The translations under genes and the position numbers were made by a program. This document shows positions 55,698 through 64,000 of a DNA stretch of 64,000 bases, in pieces; within the stretch, counting starts at the first letter, position 1, and the number at the start of each line of letters is the position of its first letter. The notes below the pieces were generated by a model. It saw only the letters and a list, made by a program, of their open reading frames with translations. It did not search any database and was not told the origin of the DNA. Origin of the DNA: Allorhizobium paknamense (lineage in GTDB: Bacteria; Pseudomonadota; Alphaproteobacteria; Rhizobiales; Rhizobiaceae); assembly GCF_030815125.1 (NCBI RefSeq), contig NZ_JAUSWH010000002.1, positions 124,001 through 188,000 of the forward strand, given 5' to 3'.

Positions 55698-56582
55698 ATG
55701 CAGATCGAGAGGTTTTTGGGAGGCATTCCGCTCAAGAAAGCGGAGGGACCATTTCCCGATGCCTTGCATCGATTGGCGCATATTCGCCATCCGCACGCGG
55801 GCGATAGCGTTGCCTGGGCCGATTTGCCCCAGATGATCGACCGGCTGGATGCTGGCGAATTTTCCCGCAACGCGCCTCTCTATATCTCTTATTATACGGC
55901 CAATACGCCTTACGAGGCGCTGGCGGACAGCCTGCGCCGCTCGCTGGACAGGCTCGGCCTTGAACACCGCATCGAGGCCATTCCCTCCCTCGGCTCCTGG
56001 GTGGCGAATACCGGGCTGAAATCGGCCTTCATCGAACGGGTCTGGCAGGAAAGTGACAGGCCCATCTGCTGGGTGGATGCGGATGCGGACGTGCTGCGAC
56101 GCCCGGATTTCCTGAACGACAATCCCTTCGATATCAGCCTCGTCTGCCGCCACGGCTGGTATTTCATTTCCAGCTTCGTCTATCTGAACAAGACCCCGGC
56201 GGCAGGGCTGATCGTCAAGCGCTGGGCGGAACTGGCGCGGGAAAATCCCCATGTCTGGGATCAGGTCCTGCTGACGCTCGCCTGGTATGAGGTGGCGCGG
56301 GGCGAGCCTGTGTCCTCACTTTTCCTGCCGGATGGTGTGTTCCGTTTTCCCCGGCCCTGGCTGCGGGATTTGCGGGACAAGCTGATCTACCACCCGTTGA
56401 AGCGCAAGATGCGCCCCTTCATCGATCAGAAACAGGCATCGCGCAGCCTCAAGTCCTTTGTCGACGGCTCGAAGAAGCGGGAAAATGAACTTGGCAGCGA
56501 TGATGTCTCGCCGCATTTCCGTGAGGCGTTGACGCGGCATGATTTCCGCCGCGTCTATCCCGTCGAGCAGATCTTCGCCTGA
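55698..56582 (+). CDS. Putative nucleotide-sugar glycosyltransferase (GT-A-like)
   Basis: 294 residues. PLYISYYTANTPYEALADSL starts a Rossmann-like fold, and RPICWVDADADVLRRPDFLN holds an Asp-x-Asp typical of metal-dependent nucleotide-sugar transferases. HGWYFISSFVYLNKTPAAGL and ENPHVWDQVLLTLAWYE resemble the nucleotide-diphospho-sugar transferase domain (PF03407 type). The N-terminal 50 residues and the basic C-terminal third are not recognised. Cytoplasmic. Acceptor unknown. It stands alone behind the A/C3 composite and converges with a GST gene. Confidence 0.65.
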   Translation: MQIERFLGGIPLKKAEGPFPDALHRLAHIRHPHAGDSVAWADLPQMIDRLDAGEFSRNAPLYISYYTANTPYEALADSLRRSLDRLGLEHRIEAIPSLGSWVANTGLKSAFIERVWQESDRPICWVDADADVLRRPDFLNDNPFDISLVCRHGWYFISSFVYLNKTPAAGLIVKRWAELARENPHVWDQVLLTLAWYEVARGEPVSSLFLPDGVFRFPRPWLRDLRDKLIYHPLKRKMRPFIDQKQASRSLKSFVDGSKKRENELGSDDVSPHFREALTRHDFRRVYPVEQIFA

Positions 56583-56626
56583 TTGTGGACGGTTCAGGGT
56601 GTTGCCACTTTTCTCAGGACAATACT

Positions 56627-57292
56627 TTAGGAGCTAGCGAAGATATAGGCCCCCCGCTCCAGGGCGCGCTTATAGGCAGGGCGCGCGCGGATGGCGTCCA
56701 GATAGCGGCGAATGGCGGGGATGGCGAATGATTTCGGCAGTTCGGTCATGGCCGCTTCCACGGGAAAGCTCATGGCAATATCGGCCCCGGTCAATGTGCT
56801 GCCGGTGAAGAAGCCGTCCTTCGACAGTTCCGATTCCCAGAAGGTGAGATGATCAACGACCTGCGGATCGATGAAGCCGTTGACCATCGCCTTTGAGATC
56901 ATTCGCGCCAGCGGCCTCAGCAGCCATGGCACCTGGCGCGGCATACGGGCAATGACGATTTTCAGAAAGAGAACCGGCATGGCGGAGCCTTCCGCATAAT
57001 GCAGCCAGTAGCGATAGCGCGTATAGGCCTCGCTTCCGGCTTCCGGTTTCAGCCCGGCACCGCCATAGGTATCGATCAGATAGTCGATGATGGCGCCGCT
57101 CTCGGCGTAAATGCGCCCGTCATCCTCGATCACCGGCGATTTGCCCAGCGGGTGCACGGCCTTCAGCTCGGAAGGCCCCCTGAAATCGGCGCCACGGCGA
57201 TAGGTCCTGATCTGGTAATCGATCCCCAGCTCCTCCAGAAGCCACAGGATGCGATGGGCCCGGGAATGCTGGAGATAATGGACTGTGATCAT
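56627..57292 (-). CDS. Glutathione S-transferase family protein
   Basis: 221 residues from the ATG at 57292. Thioredoxin-like N-domain HYLQHSRAHRILWLLEELGI (the Ser/Tyr active-site region), HPLGKSPVIEDDGRIYAESG (cis-Pro and Glu-Ser that bind glutathione), and an all-helical C-domain ending RALERGAYIFASS. It conjugates or reduces with glutathione. Substrate unknown. GAAGG lies about 9 nt upstream; an ATG at 57301 is an alternative. A perfect FNR-type box lies 50 bp upstream of the start. It follows a DUF1868 gene by 72 bp and could be partly cotranscribed. Confidence 0.9.
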   Translation of the reverse strand: MITVHYLQHSRAHRILWLLEELGIDYQIRTYRRGADFRGPSELKAVHPLGKSPVIEDDGRIYAESGAIIDYLIDTYGGAGLKPEAGSEAYTRYRYWLHYAEGSAMPVLFLKIVIARMPRQVPWLLRPLARMISKAMVNGFIDPQVVDHLTFWESELSKDGFFTGSTLTGADIAMSFPVEAAMTELPKSFAIPAIRRYLDAIRARPAYKRALERGAYIFASS

Positions 57293-57341
57293 GATATCCA
57301 TCCTTCTGTCTGCGCCCCACATCAGGATGGTTCATCAACCC

Positions 57342-57355
57342 TTGATGTAAATCAA
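57342..57355. promoter_or_regulatory. Perfect FNR/FixK-type box upstream of the GST gene
   Basis: TTGATGTAAATCAA is an exact TTGAT-N4-ATCAA dyad, centred about 56 bp before the GST start codon in the 72-bp gap after the DUF1868 gene. This suggests oxygen control by FnrN/FixK of the GST gene. The class of control depends on the unmapped start site. Confidence 0.55.
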
Positions 57356-57364
57356 GAATGATAT

Positions 57365-58081
57365 TCAATCCAGAATTACGACCTCCTCAAAGCGCGTCAT
57401 GTCTTCGAAGGTGGAAAAAGCGGGCGGATCAAGCTCCAGACATGCGAACTTAGCCTGAAAATGCCGGGTTTCGCGCTGCAGCACCTCCTCCCAGTGACAG
57501 AGGGCTGTGTCAGAAAAACGGCTGAGGACGTAAGCGAAACCTACGTGGAATTCATAGGTCTCGTGATCGGGATGGCGATAGCCGAACAGCCTCGCCAGCC
57601 GGTCGCGCCAGTCGGCGAGGGCGGCTTTGTCTTCTTCATCCACGGGTTCGAGGATCATGGCGGTGGGTGTGAGCGCCGTCAGCCCCAGGCGAAACCCCGG
57701 GCCCGCCCGGAAATGCTTCAGTCTTTGGCAAAAGATCTCCGTCACGTCCTCGATGGGCGTATCCAGCGGCAGATCCTGCGGCCAGTAGGGCAGGGCGCGG
57801 CGCGTGTCGATCACGCCCTGAAACAGCGTCATGTGCAGGCTGGAGACGGGCGTGAAGGCGAGCTTATCAGCCTCCGGCAATTCCTGATAGAGCGCCCGCA
57901 AGGCGATGATGGCGCCCTGGCTGGCCGAGCCTTCGGTGAGATGGCAGACCACGCTGTTGCCAGGTTCCTTGAGGAAGCGGCCCTGTGCATCGAAGCGGAT
58001 GCCCATATGGGCAAGTGGCTCCGGATTGCAGCTTGCGGAAAAACCGGCAAGGCGTGCGGGCGGATTGACGGGGAATGTCAT
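57365..58081 (-). CDS. DUF1868 protein, 2H-phosphoesterase-like
   Basis: 238 residues from the ATG at 58081 with GGAG 6 nt upstream (a TTG at 58096 is an alternative). Two histidine motifs, VSSLHMTLFQG and ETYEFHVGFAYV, are spaced as the paired His-x-Thr/Ser-type sites of 2H phosphoesterases (RNA ligase/cyclic phosphodiesterase-like). GRFLKEPGNSVVCHL at the N-terminus marks the DUF1868 group. The substrate is unknown; cyclic phosphates or nucleotide derivatives are possible. Followed by a GST gene. Confidence 0.8.
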   Translation of the reverse strand: MTFPVNPPARLAGFSASCNPEPLAHMGIRFDAQGRFLKEPGNSVVCHLTEGSASQGAIIALRALYQELPEADKLAFTPVSSLHMTLFQGVIDTRRALPYWPQDLPLDTPIEDVTEIFCQRLKHFRAGPGFRLGLTALTPTAMILEPVDEEDKAALADWRDRLARLFGYRHPDHETYEFHVGFAYVLSRFSDTALCHWEEVLQRETRHFQAKFACLELDPPAFSTFEDMTRFEEVVILD

Positions 58082-58400
58082 CTGGAACTCCGGCAAAAGG
58101 ATTGGTATTCATGGCGCTGCGCCAGTGTGGGCAAGCCCCGCGGAGCAGCCGTGATCCTTGTGAATGCGGTGGGTTTTTGTCGCGCGGTTTTCTAAAGGTG
58201 ATGCGCGACGCGCGTGTGACAGGGACGGCGAAAGGCGGGCGCTTTCCAAATTGTTGGTAAAGGTGAAGATTCGGGGTTCCGCTCGGCAGAACTATTGCCT
58301 ATAAGCCGCGTCTAGCCTGAAAAGACCAAATATCTGCGCCCGGCCGGCAATCTCTTGCCCTGGCTGGCTTTTCGCGCAGGTAAAGAGAACGGATAGAGCC
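58082..58400. other. Intergenic region upstream of carB
   Basis: 319 bp between divergent genes with the carB promoter expected inside. I see no attenuator, repeat or operator that I can name. Confidence 0.35.
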
Positions 58401-61400
58401 ATGCCAAAGCGCCAAGATTTGAAATCCATCCTCATCATCGGCGCGGGGCCGATCGTCATCGGCCAGGCTTGCGAATTCGACTATTCCGGCACCCAGGCTT
58501 GCAAGGCGTTGAAGGAGGAGGGCTACCGCGTCATTCTCGTCAACTCCAACCCGGCCACCATCATGACCGATCCGGGTCTGGCCGACGCCACTTACGTGGA
58601 GCCGATCACGCCGGAAGTGGTGGCCAAGATCATCGCCAAGGAGCGTCCCGATGCGCTGCTGCCCACCATGGGCGGTCAGACGGCCCTGAACACGGCGCTG
58701 TCGCTGAAGCGCATGGGTGTGCTCGACCGCTATAATGTCGAGATGATCGGCGCCAAGCCGGAAGCCATCGACAAGGCCGAGGACCGCGCCCTGTTTCGCG
58801 AAGCCATGGCGAAGATCGGCCTCGAGACGCCGCGCTCCATGCTGGCCAACGCCACCGAGATCAAGGACGCGGACCGCAAGAAGCATGAGGCTGAGCGTGC
58901 CAAGCTGCGCGAGACGCTCACCGGCGATGCGCTGGACAAGGCCCTGGATGAGCTGGAAAACCAGTGGAACCTCGGCGAAACCGACCGCAAGCAGCGCTAT
59001 ATGAGCCATGCCATGGCCATCGCCGCCCAGGCGCTGGACCATGTCGGCCTGCCCGCCATCATCCGCCCGTCCTTCACGCTCGGCGGCACCGGTGGCGGCA
59101 TTGCCTATAACCGCTCGGAATTCTTCGACATCGTTTCCGGCGGTCTCGATGCCTCTCCTACCACCGAAGTGCTGGTGGAGGAATCGGTGCTGGGCTGGAA
59201 GGAGTATGAGATGGAAGTGGTCCGCGACAAGGCGGACAATTGCATCATCGTCTGCTCCATCGAAAACATCGATCCGATGGGCGTGCATACCGGCGATTCC
59301 ATCACCGTTGCCCCGGCGCTGACGCTGACGGACAAGGAATACCAGATCATGCGCAACGCCTCGCTTGCGGTGCTGCGCGAGATCGGCGTCGAAACCGGCG
59401 GCTCCAACGTGCAGTTTGCGGTCAATCCGAAGGATGGCCGTCTGGTCGTCATCGAAATGAACCCGCGCGTCTCGCGCTCCTCGGCGCTCGCTTCCAAGGC
59501 CACCGGCTTCCCGATTGCCAAGGTCGCGGCCAAGCTTGCCATCGGTTACACGCTGGATGAGCTGGAAAACGACATCACCGGCGGCGCGACGCCCGCCTCC
59601 TTCGAGCCGTCCATCGATTACGTCGTCACCAAGATCCCGCGCTTTGCCTTCGAGAAATTCCCCGGCGCAAGCCCGGTTCTCACCACGGCGATGAAGTCGG
59701 TCGGTGAAGTCATGGCCATTGGCCGCACCTTCGCCGAATCGCTGCAGAAGGCGCTCCGCGGCCTCGAAACCGGCCTGACCGGTCTCGACGAGATCGAAAT
59801 TCCCGGCATCGGCCAGGGTGACGACAAGAACGCCATCCGCGCCGCCATCGGCACGCCGACGCCGGACCGCCTGCGCATGGTGGCGCAGGCGCTGCGCCTT
59901 GGCATGTCGGAAGCGGAAGTGCACGAAGGCTGCAAGATCGATCCATGGTTCATCGCCCAGTTCAAGGCGATCGTCGACATGGAAGCCCGCATTCGTGAGC
60001 ACGGCCTGCCGCAGGATGCGGAAAACCTGCGCATGCTGAAGGCCATGGGCTTTTCCGACGCGCGCCTGGCCTCGCTGACCGGCGGCAAGCCCAAGGATGT
60101 CGCCATGCTGCGCAACGGGCTTGGCGTGCGGCCGGTCTTCAAGCGCATCGATACCTGTGCGGCCGAATTCGCCTCGCCGACGGCCTATATGTATTCCACC
60201 TATGAAACGCCGTTCGTCGGGGCAGCCCGTTCCGAAGCCCAGGTTTCGGACCGAAAGAAGGTGGTTATTCTCGGCGGCGGTCCGAACCGCATCGGCCAGG
60301 GCATTGAATTCGACTATTGCTGCTGCCATGCCGCCTTCGCGCTGAAGGATGCCGGCTTCGAAGCCATCATGATCAACTGTAACCCGGAAACGGTTTCCAC
60401 CGATTACGACACGTCCGACCGGCTCTATTTCGAGCCGCTGACGGCGGAAGACGTGATTGAAATCCTGCGCGCCGAGCAGGAAAAGGGTGAAGTTGTCGGC
60501 GTGATCGTGCAGTTCGGCGGCCAGACGCCGCTGAAACTGGCCGAAGCACTGGAAAAGAACGGCATTCCGATCCTCGGCACCGCGCCTGACATGATCGATC
60601 TGGCGGAAGACCGCGACCGCTTCCAGAAGCTGCTGATGAAGCTGGACCTGACGCAGCCGAACAACGGCATCGCCTATTCGGTCGAGCAGGCCCGCCTCGT
60701 TGCGTCGGAAATCGGCTTCCCGCTGGTGGTGCGCCCCTCCTACGTTCTGGGCGGCCGCGCCATGCAGATCATCCACAATGAGAGCATGCTGCAGAGCTAT
60801 CTGCTCGACACCGTGCCGGAACTGGTGCCGGAAGACATCAAGCAGCGCTATCCGAACGACAAGACCGGCCAGATCAACACGCTGCTCGGCAAGAACCCTC
60901 TGCTGTTCGACAGCTACCTCACCAATGCCATTGAGGTGGATGTCGATGCGCTCTGCGACGGCGAAAGCGTCTTCGTCTCGGGCATCATGGAGCATATCGA
61001 GGAAGCCGGTATCCACTCCGGCGATAGTGCCTGCTCGCTGCCGGTGCGCTCGCTGCCGAAGGATCTGGTGGACGAGTTGGAGCGCCAGACCACGGCGCTG
61101 GCCAAGGCGCTGAATGTCGGTGGTCTGATGAACGTGCAATATGCCATCAAGGACGGCACGATCTACGTTCTGGAAGTCAATCCGCGTGCCTCGCGCACCG
61201 TGCCCTTCGTCGCCAAGACCATCGGCGCGCCGATTGCCAAGATCGCCGCCCGCATCATGGCTGGCGAAAAGCTGGATGCGGCGATCCATGCCTATGGCGA
61301 AAAGCCCGATCCGCGCAATCTCAAGCATATCGCCGTCAAGGAAGCCGTCTTCCCCTTCGCGCGCTTCCCCGGTGTCGATACGCTGCTCGGCCCGGAAATG

Positions 61401-61883
61401 CGCTCCACCGGCGAGGTGATCGGTCTCGACCGCAATTTCGCGCTCGCCTTCGCCAAGAGCCAGTTGGGTGCAGGCGTGGAACTGCCGCGCGAAGGCACGG
61501 TCTTCGTGTCGGTGCGCGACGAGGACAAGAGCCGCGTCCTGCCCGCCATCAAGCTCCTGGTCGCCATTGGTTTCAGGGTGCTCGCCACCGGCGGCACGCA
61601 GCGCTATCTGGCCGAACAGGGCATCGAGGCGGTGAAGATCAACAAGGTTCTGGAAGGCCGCCCGCATATCGAGGATGCCATCCGCAATCGTCAGGTCCAG
61701 CTGGTGATCAACACCACGGACAGCAACAAGGCGATTTCCGATTCGAAATCGCTGCGCCGTGCGGCGCTGATGCAGAAGGTGCCGTACTACACCACCATGG
61801 CTGGTGCGCTGGCCGCGGCGGAAGCCATCGAGGCGCTGAAGAAGGGCCAGTTGGAAGTTCAGCCGCTGCAAAGCTACTTCTGA
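58401..61883 (+). CDS. carB: Carbamoyl-phosphate synthase large subunit
   Basis: 1160 residues in two homologous halves: [20 protein letters not shown] with [13 protein letters not shown] in the first, [20 protein letters not shown] with [18 protein letters not shown] in the second, each an ATP-grasp unit, then the allosteric MGS domain ([18 protein letters not shown]). It makes carbamoyl phosphate for arginine and pyrimidines with CarA, which is not in the window. It is longer than the E. coli enzyme (about 1073) because of a charged insertion near residues 155-200 ([17 protein letters not shown]), usual in alphaproteobacteria. Followed by its own terminator. Confidence 0.98.
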   Translation: MPKRQDLKSILIIGAGPIVIGQACEFDYSGTQACKALKEEGYRVILVNSNPATIMTDPGLADATYVEPITPEVVAKIIAKERPDALLPTMGGQTALNTALSLKRMGVLDRYNVEMIGAKPEAIDKAEDRALFREAMAKIGLETPRSMLANATEIKDADRKKHEAERAKLRETLTGDALDKALDELENQWNLGETDRKQRYMSHAMAIAAQALDHVGLPAIIRPSFTLGGTGGGIAYNRSEFFDIVSGGLDASPTTEVLVEESVLGWKEYEMEVVRDKADNCIIVCSIENIDPMGVHTGDSITVAPALTLTDKEYQIMRNASLAVLREIGVETGGSNVQFAVNPKDGRLVVIEMNPRVSRSSALASKATGFPIAKVAAKLAIGYTLDELENDITGGATPASFEPSIDYVVTKIPRFAFEKFPGASPVLTTAMKSVGEVMAIGRTFAESLQKALRGLETGLTGLDEIEIPGIGQGDDKNAIRAAIGTPTPDRLRMVAQALRLGMSEAEVHEGCKIDPWFIAQFKAIVDMEARIREHGLPQDAENLRMLKAMGFSDARLASLTGGKPKDVAMLRNGLGVRPVFKRIDTCAAEFASPTAYMYSTYETPFVGAARSEAQVSDRKKVVILGGGPNRIGQGIEFDYCCCHAAFALKDAGFEAIMINCNPETVSTDYDTSDRLYFEPLTAEDVIEILRAEQEKGEVVGVIVQFGGQTPLKLAEALEKNGIPILGTAPDMIDLAEDRDRFQKLLMKLDLTQPNNGIAYSVEQARLVASEIGFPLVVRPSYVLGGRAMQIIHNESMLQSYLLDTVPELVPEDIKQRYPNDKTGQINTLLGKNPLLFDSYLTNAIEVDVDALCDGESVFVSGIMEHIEEAGIHSGDSACSLPVRSLPKDLVDELERQTTALAKALNVGGLMNVQYAIKDGTIYVLEVNPRASRTVPFVAKTIGAPIAKIAARIMAGEKLDAAIHAYGEKPDPRNLKHIAVKEAVFPFARFPGVDTLLGPEMRSTGEVIGLDRNFALAFAKSQLGAGVELPREGTVFVSVRDEDKSRVLPAIKLLVAIGFRVLATGGTQRYLAEQGIEAVKINKVLEGRPHIEDAIRNRQVQLVINTTDSNKAISDSKSLRRAALMQKVPYYTTMAGALAAAEAIEALKKGQLEVQPLQSYF

Positions 61884-61905
61884 GATCGAGAATTGCCTGA
61901 CAGAA

Positions 61906-61938
61906 AACCCTCCGGCCTGACCGCCGGAGGGTTTTTTT
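61906..61938 (+). terminator. Terminator of carB
   Basis: ACCCTCCGGC (61907-61916) pairs with GCCGGAGGGT (61923-61932), then seven T. 23 bp past the carB stop. Confidence 0.93.
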
Positions 61939-61959
61939 ATGTCAATTCAGCCCATCGAG

Positions 61960-62016
61960 TGTTTTTACCTATTTCCGGGCGGAACGCCGGGTTCCCCTTT
62001 TCCTGGAAATGCTCTC
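61960..62016 (-). repeat. RIME-like repeat remnant after carB
   Basis: TGTTTTTACCTATTTCCGGG to CCTTTTCCTGGAAATGCTCT: linker and first palindrome of the C family with several substitutions. The second palindrome is missing. Confidence 0.7.
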
Positions 62017-62096
62017 AGCTCGTCCATTTTGTAAAATCAAGATTGTATTTTTATAATTTGCAACCATGATGCTGGCCATGGTCAAGGGGGCGGCTT

Positions 62097-63383
62097 ATGG
62101 GCAGAAATATTGTTATCCTGTTTGATGGAACATCCAATGAAATCTCGGCGGACCGGACCAATATCGTCCGCCTGCTCGGCTGCCTGAAGCGCGGAGAGCA
62201 ACAACTGGTCTATTACGAACCGGGTGTCGGCACTTTCGGCGCCGACGACAACTGGTTTCGCGGCATCCGCAAGCTGACGGAAACCTGGGGCCTCGCCACC
62301 GGCTGGGGGCTGGATCACAATGTCAAGCAGGCCTATCGCTTTCTGGTGGAGAATTACCGTGCGGCTCCCCGCAACGACAAGGGAGAGAAGATGGGCGAGG
62401 ACGACCGGATTTACATTCTCGGCTTCAGCCGCGGCGCCTATACGGCGCGGGTGCTGGCCGGTTTCATCCACAGCCTCGGTATCATCGCGCCGAATTTCAT
62501 CAATCTCGTCGAATTTGCCTACCGGACTTACAAGACGATTCCCCCCGAACAGCGGGATGGCCGCACTGCCGAGACGGAAGGGCGCGCCCCTTCGGCCTTC
62601 GCTGCCATGCGCCTTTACGAGCGCACCCTGCGGGGCGTGCGTCCGGCCATTACCTTTCTCGGCGTTTTCGATACGGTTTCCACCGTCATCAACCAGACAA
62701 GCCGTGGGCTGACCTTCCAGACCTTTCCCTTCACCACCACCAACCCTAGCATTGCCGCCGTGCGCCATGCCTGCGCGCTGGATGAGCGGCGCACCATGTT
62801 CCGCCCGGTCTACTGGAAGCCGGATCAGGACTTCTGGGGCGGCCCATTCCGGCCGAAGGACCCGGACAAGATCAGAAAGCAGGATTTCAAGGAGGTCTGG
62901 TTCGCGGGCGATCACTGCGATGTCGGCGGCGGTTATCCGGAGGCTGAAAGTGCGGCGGCAAAAATTCCGCTGTCCTGGATGATCGAGGAAAGCCGCCAGT
63001 TCGGCCTGCTGTTTCATGAAAAAAGCGTGCAGGATCTGGTCTATGCCTGCAATCCCGCCCATGGCCGCGTCAAGCCCAGTCCGCTGGGGCGCCTGCATAA
63101 TTCCATGACGCTCGCCTGGAAGGTGCTGGAAATCCTTCCGCGCCGCATTCCCTGGTCGTCCTGGCGGCGGCGCAAGGATCCCCATGGCTGGTATATTCCG
63201 CTGTGCGACCCGCGGCTGGTGCGCGATCCTGCACGGATTCACCAATCTGTTCTGGATCGGATGAAGCTTTCTCCCGCCGCTGCGCCCTATCATCCAATCA
63301 ATATGCCGGAGTCGTACCAGATTGAGCCATGGACGGGGCCTGTGGTGGCTGAAATGCTTCAAAATGAGGCAGAAACTGCCTGA
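62097..63383 (+). CDS. DUF2235 alpha/beta-hydrolase (Tle1-like lipase fold)
   Basis: 428 residues: NIVILFDGTSNEISADRTNI at the start, DDRIYILGFSRGAYTARVLA with the nucleophile elbow Gly-x-Ser-x-Gly, FLGVFDTVSTV, and VWFAGDHCDVGGGYPEAES with a likely catalytic His. These are the DUF2235 motifs, shared with the T6SS phospholipase effector Tle1. No T6SS, VgrG or immunity gene is nearby and there is no signal peptide. A cytoplasmic or unassigned lipase/esterase role is more likely. AAGGGGG lies 6 nt before the ATG. Single gene. Confidence 0.85.
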   Translation: MGRNIVILFDGTSNEISADRTNIVRLLGCLKRGEQQLVYYEPGVGTFGADDNWFRGIRKLTETWGLATGWGLDHNVKQAYRFLVENYRAAPRNDKGEKMGEDDRIYILGFSRGAYTARVLAGFIHSLGIIAPNFINLVEFAYRTYKTIPPEQRDGRTAETEGRAPSAFAAMRLYERTLRGVRPAITFLGVFDTVSTVINQTSRGLTFQTFPFTTTNPSIAAVRHACALDERRTMFRPVYWKPDQDFWGGPFRPKDPDKIRKQDFKEVWFAGDHCDVGGGYPEAESAAAKIPLSWMIEESRQFGLLFHEKSVQDLVYACNPAHGRVKPSPLGRLHNSMTLAWKVLEILPRRIPWSSWRRRKDPHGWYIPLCDPRLVRDPARIHQSVLDRMKLSPAAAPYHPINMPESYQIEPWTGPVVAEMLQNEAETA

Positions 63384-63498
63384 AATGTTCAGTTTTTGAT
63401 TACCTTTACCAAAGGTTAAGCACACAGGAGCAAAATGAGCGGTTAAATGGCGTCGATGGCCCCGCAGACGCGGTGGTACGCTATTATCCGTGATCCCG

Positions 63499-63606
63499 AT
63501 GACGCGACGCATGAAATATCTGCTGCTGGCCTTCGCCTTGTCCCTGTTCATCTGGGTGGCGCTGCTGGGGGTTGTTCTGCAGATTTGGCGCCTTATATCG
63601 CCATGA
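63499..63606 (+). CDS. Possible 35-residue membrane peptide
   Basis: MTRRMKYLLLAFALSLFIWV followed by ALLGVVLQIWRLISP: basic start, one hydrophobic helix, stop. No clear ribosome-binding site. It could be a real small protein or chance. The rest of the 63384-63776 spacer shows nothing else that I can support. Confidence 0.3.
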   Translation: MTRRMKYLLLAFALSLFIWVALLGVVLQIWRLISP

Positions 63607-63776
63607 ACTGCGACTTTATGGCGGGTCCGGGCGGATTTTCGAATTCTCTGGAAATTCGCAGCCGCGTTCTGCTATAGTTTGCGCAGGATGATTTGCAACT
63701 GGTTCCGTGGCTTTGCTCCGGAACCTGTTTTCTTTTCATGGCCGCCCTTGTGGCCGTGAGTGTGAAGGAAGAGGAA

Positions 63777-64000
63777 ATGGTTGATAAGGTACCGATGACG
63801 CAGAACGGCTTCGCCAAGCTTCAGGAAGAACTGCGCTGGCGTCAGCAGGAAGAGCGTCCGCGCATCATCGAGGCAATTTCGGAAGCGCGCGCCCATGGCG
63901 ACCTCTCGGAAAATGCCGAGTATCACGCCGCCAAGGAAGCGCAGAGCCATAATGAAGGCCGCATCACCGAGCTGGAAGACCTGATCGCGCGCGCCGAAGT
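63777..64000 (+). CDS. greA: Transcription elongation factor GreA, 3' part cut by window edge
   Basis: The visible 74 residues begin [20 protein letters not shown] and contain [20 protein letters not shown] and [17 protein letters not shown], the N-terminal coiled coil of GreA with the acidic tip residues (Asp-Leu-Ser-Glu-Asn) that enter the RNA polymerase secondary channel to stimulate transcript cleavage. GAAGGAAGAGGAA gives a strong ribosome-binding region. The C-terminal FKBP-like domain lies outside. The carB-greA-lrp-trxB-lsrB neighbourhood is a rhizobial core arrangement, here loosened by accessory genes. Confidence 0.95.
   Translation, partial: MVDKVPMTQNGFAKLQEELRWRQQEERPRIIEAISEARAHGDLSENAEYHAAKEAQSHNEGRITELEDLIARAE

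Noticed and set aside
58299-61871. A 1190-codon open frame on the minus strand opposite carB
   Set aside because: It is the mirror of carB in a GC-rich codon pattern, with His/Gly/Arg-rich low-complexity translation and no family features. carB on the plus strand is certain.
62097-63383. Part of a type VI secretion cluster
   Set aside because: No vgrG, hcp, tss or immunity gene in the surrounding sequence. Neighbours are carB and greA.

Overview
The window looks like chromosomal DNA of an alphaproteobacterium of the family Rhizobiaceae (Agrobacterium/Allorhizobium/Rhizobium group). The evidence is high GC, the gene blocks petA-petB-petC, lgt-pgeF and arsR-sRNA-lsrB-trxB, an alphaproteobacterial-type CarB of 1160 residues, and many intergenic palindromic repeats of the RIME kind. 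Both edges cut a gene: apt on the left and greA on the right. I saw no tRNA, rRNA, prophage, transposase or CRISPR array. The annotation rests on reading translations and DNA by eye, without database searches.

Layout. 1-8.4 kb: apt, the cytochrome bc1 operon petABC (minus strand), an EEP-family membrane protein and two paralogous ABC half-exporters split by a tandem repeat array. 8.8-22.1 kb: trmL, an orphan protein with an acidic tail, an overlapping MaoC-MaoC-glutathione peroxidase operon, ychF, clpS, a chemoreceptor, pth, a periplasmic binding protein, a GGDEF/EAL protein and rplY. The usual rplY-pth-ychF neighbourhood is opened up here by signalling genes. 22.3-26.9 kb: a GAF-Fis regulator, an aldehyde dehydrogenase and its DUF779 partner, bracketed by repeats. 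27-37.4 kb: prs, a lipoprotein, an M24-fold protein, pgeF, a MidA-type methyltransferase, lgt, ubiK, a YbjN protein, proC, csaA and an aspartate aminotransferase. 37.9-50.9 kb: an EamA permease, a cold-shock gene with a structured leader, a metallo-hydrolase, a MarR/response regulator/histidine kinase operon (petP-petR-like), an OpgC-like acyltransferase, a Ca2+/H+ antiporter, a LysR regulator, an SDR, and an Old Yellow Enzyme with its ArsR regulator. 50.9-64 kb: two tandem AbcR-type small RNAs, lsrB, trxB, an Lrp regulator, two glycosyltransferase-like proteins, a GST, a 2H-phosphoesterase-like protein, carB, a DUF2235 hydrolase and greA.

The most striking content is non-coding. At least four families of short non-autonomous elements occupy the intergenic DNA, and their insertion events can be read directly. 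Element A is exactly 123 bp in all three copies, each flanked by a perfect 3-bp TNA duplication. Element B (98-108 bp) is flanked by TA in all three copies. Element D (about 254 bp, foldback) has a 9-bp duplication. The RIME-like C family acts as the landing site. A sits inside C (55.4 kb), B inside A (37.6 kb) and D inside C (25.7 kb), which gives a relative chronology and exact element ends.
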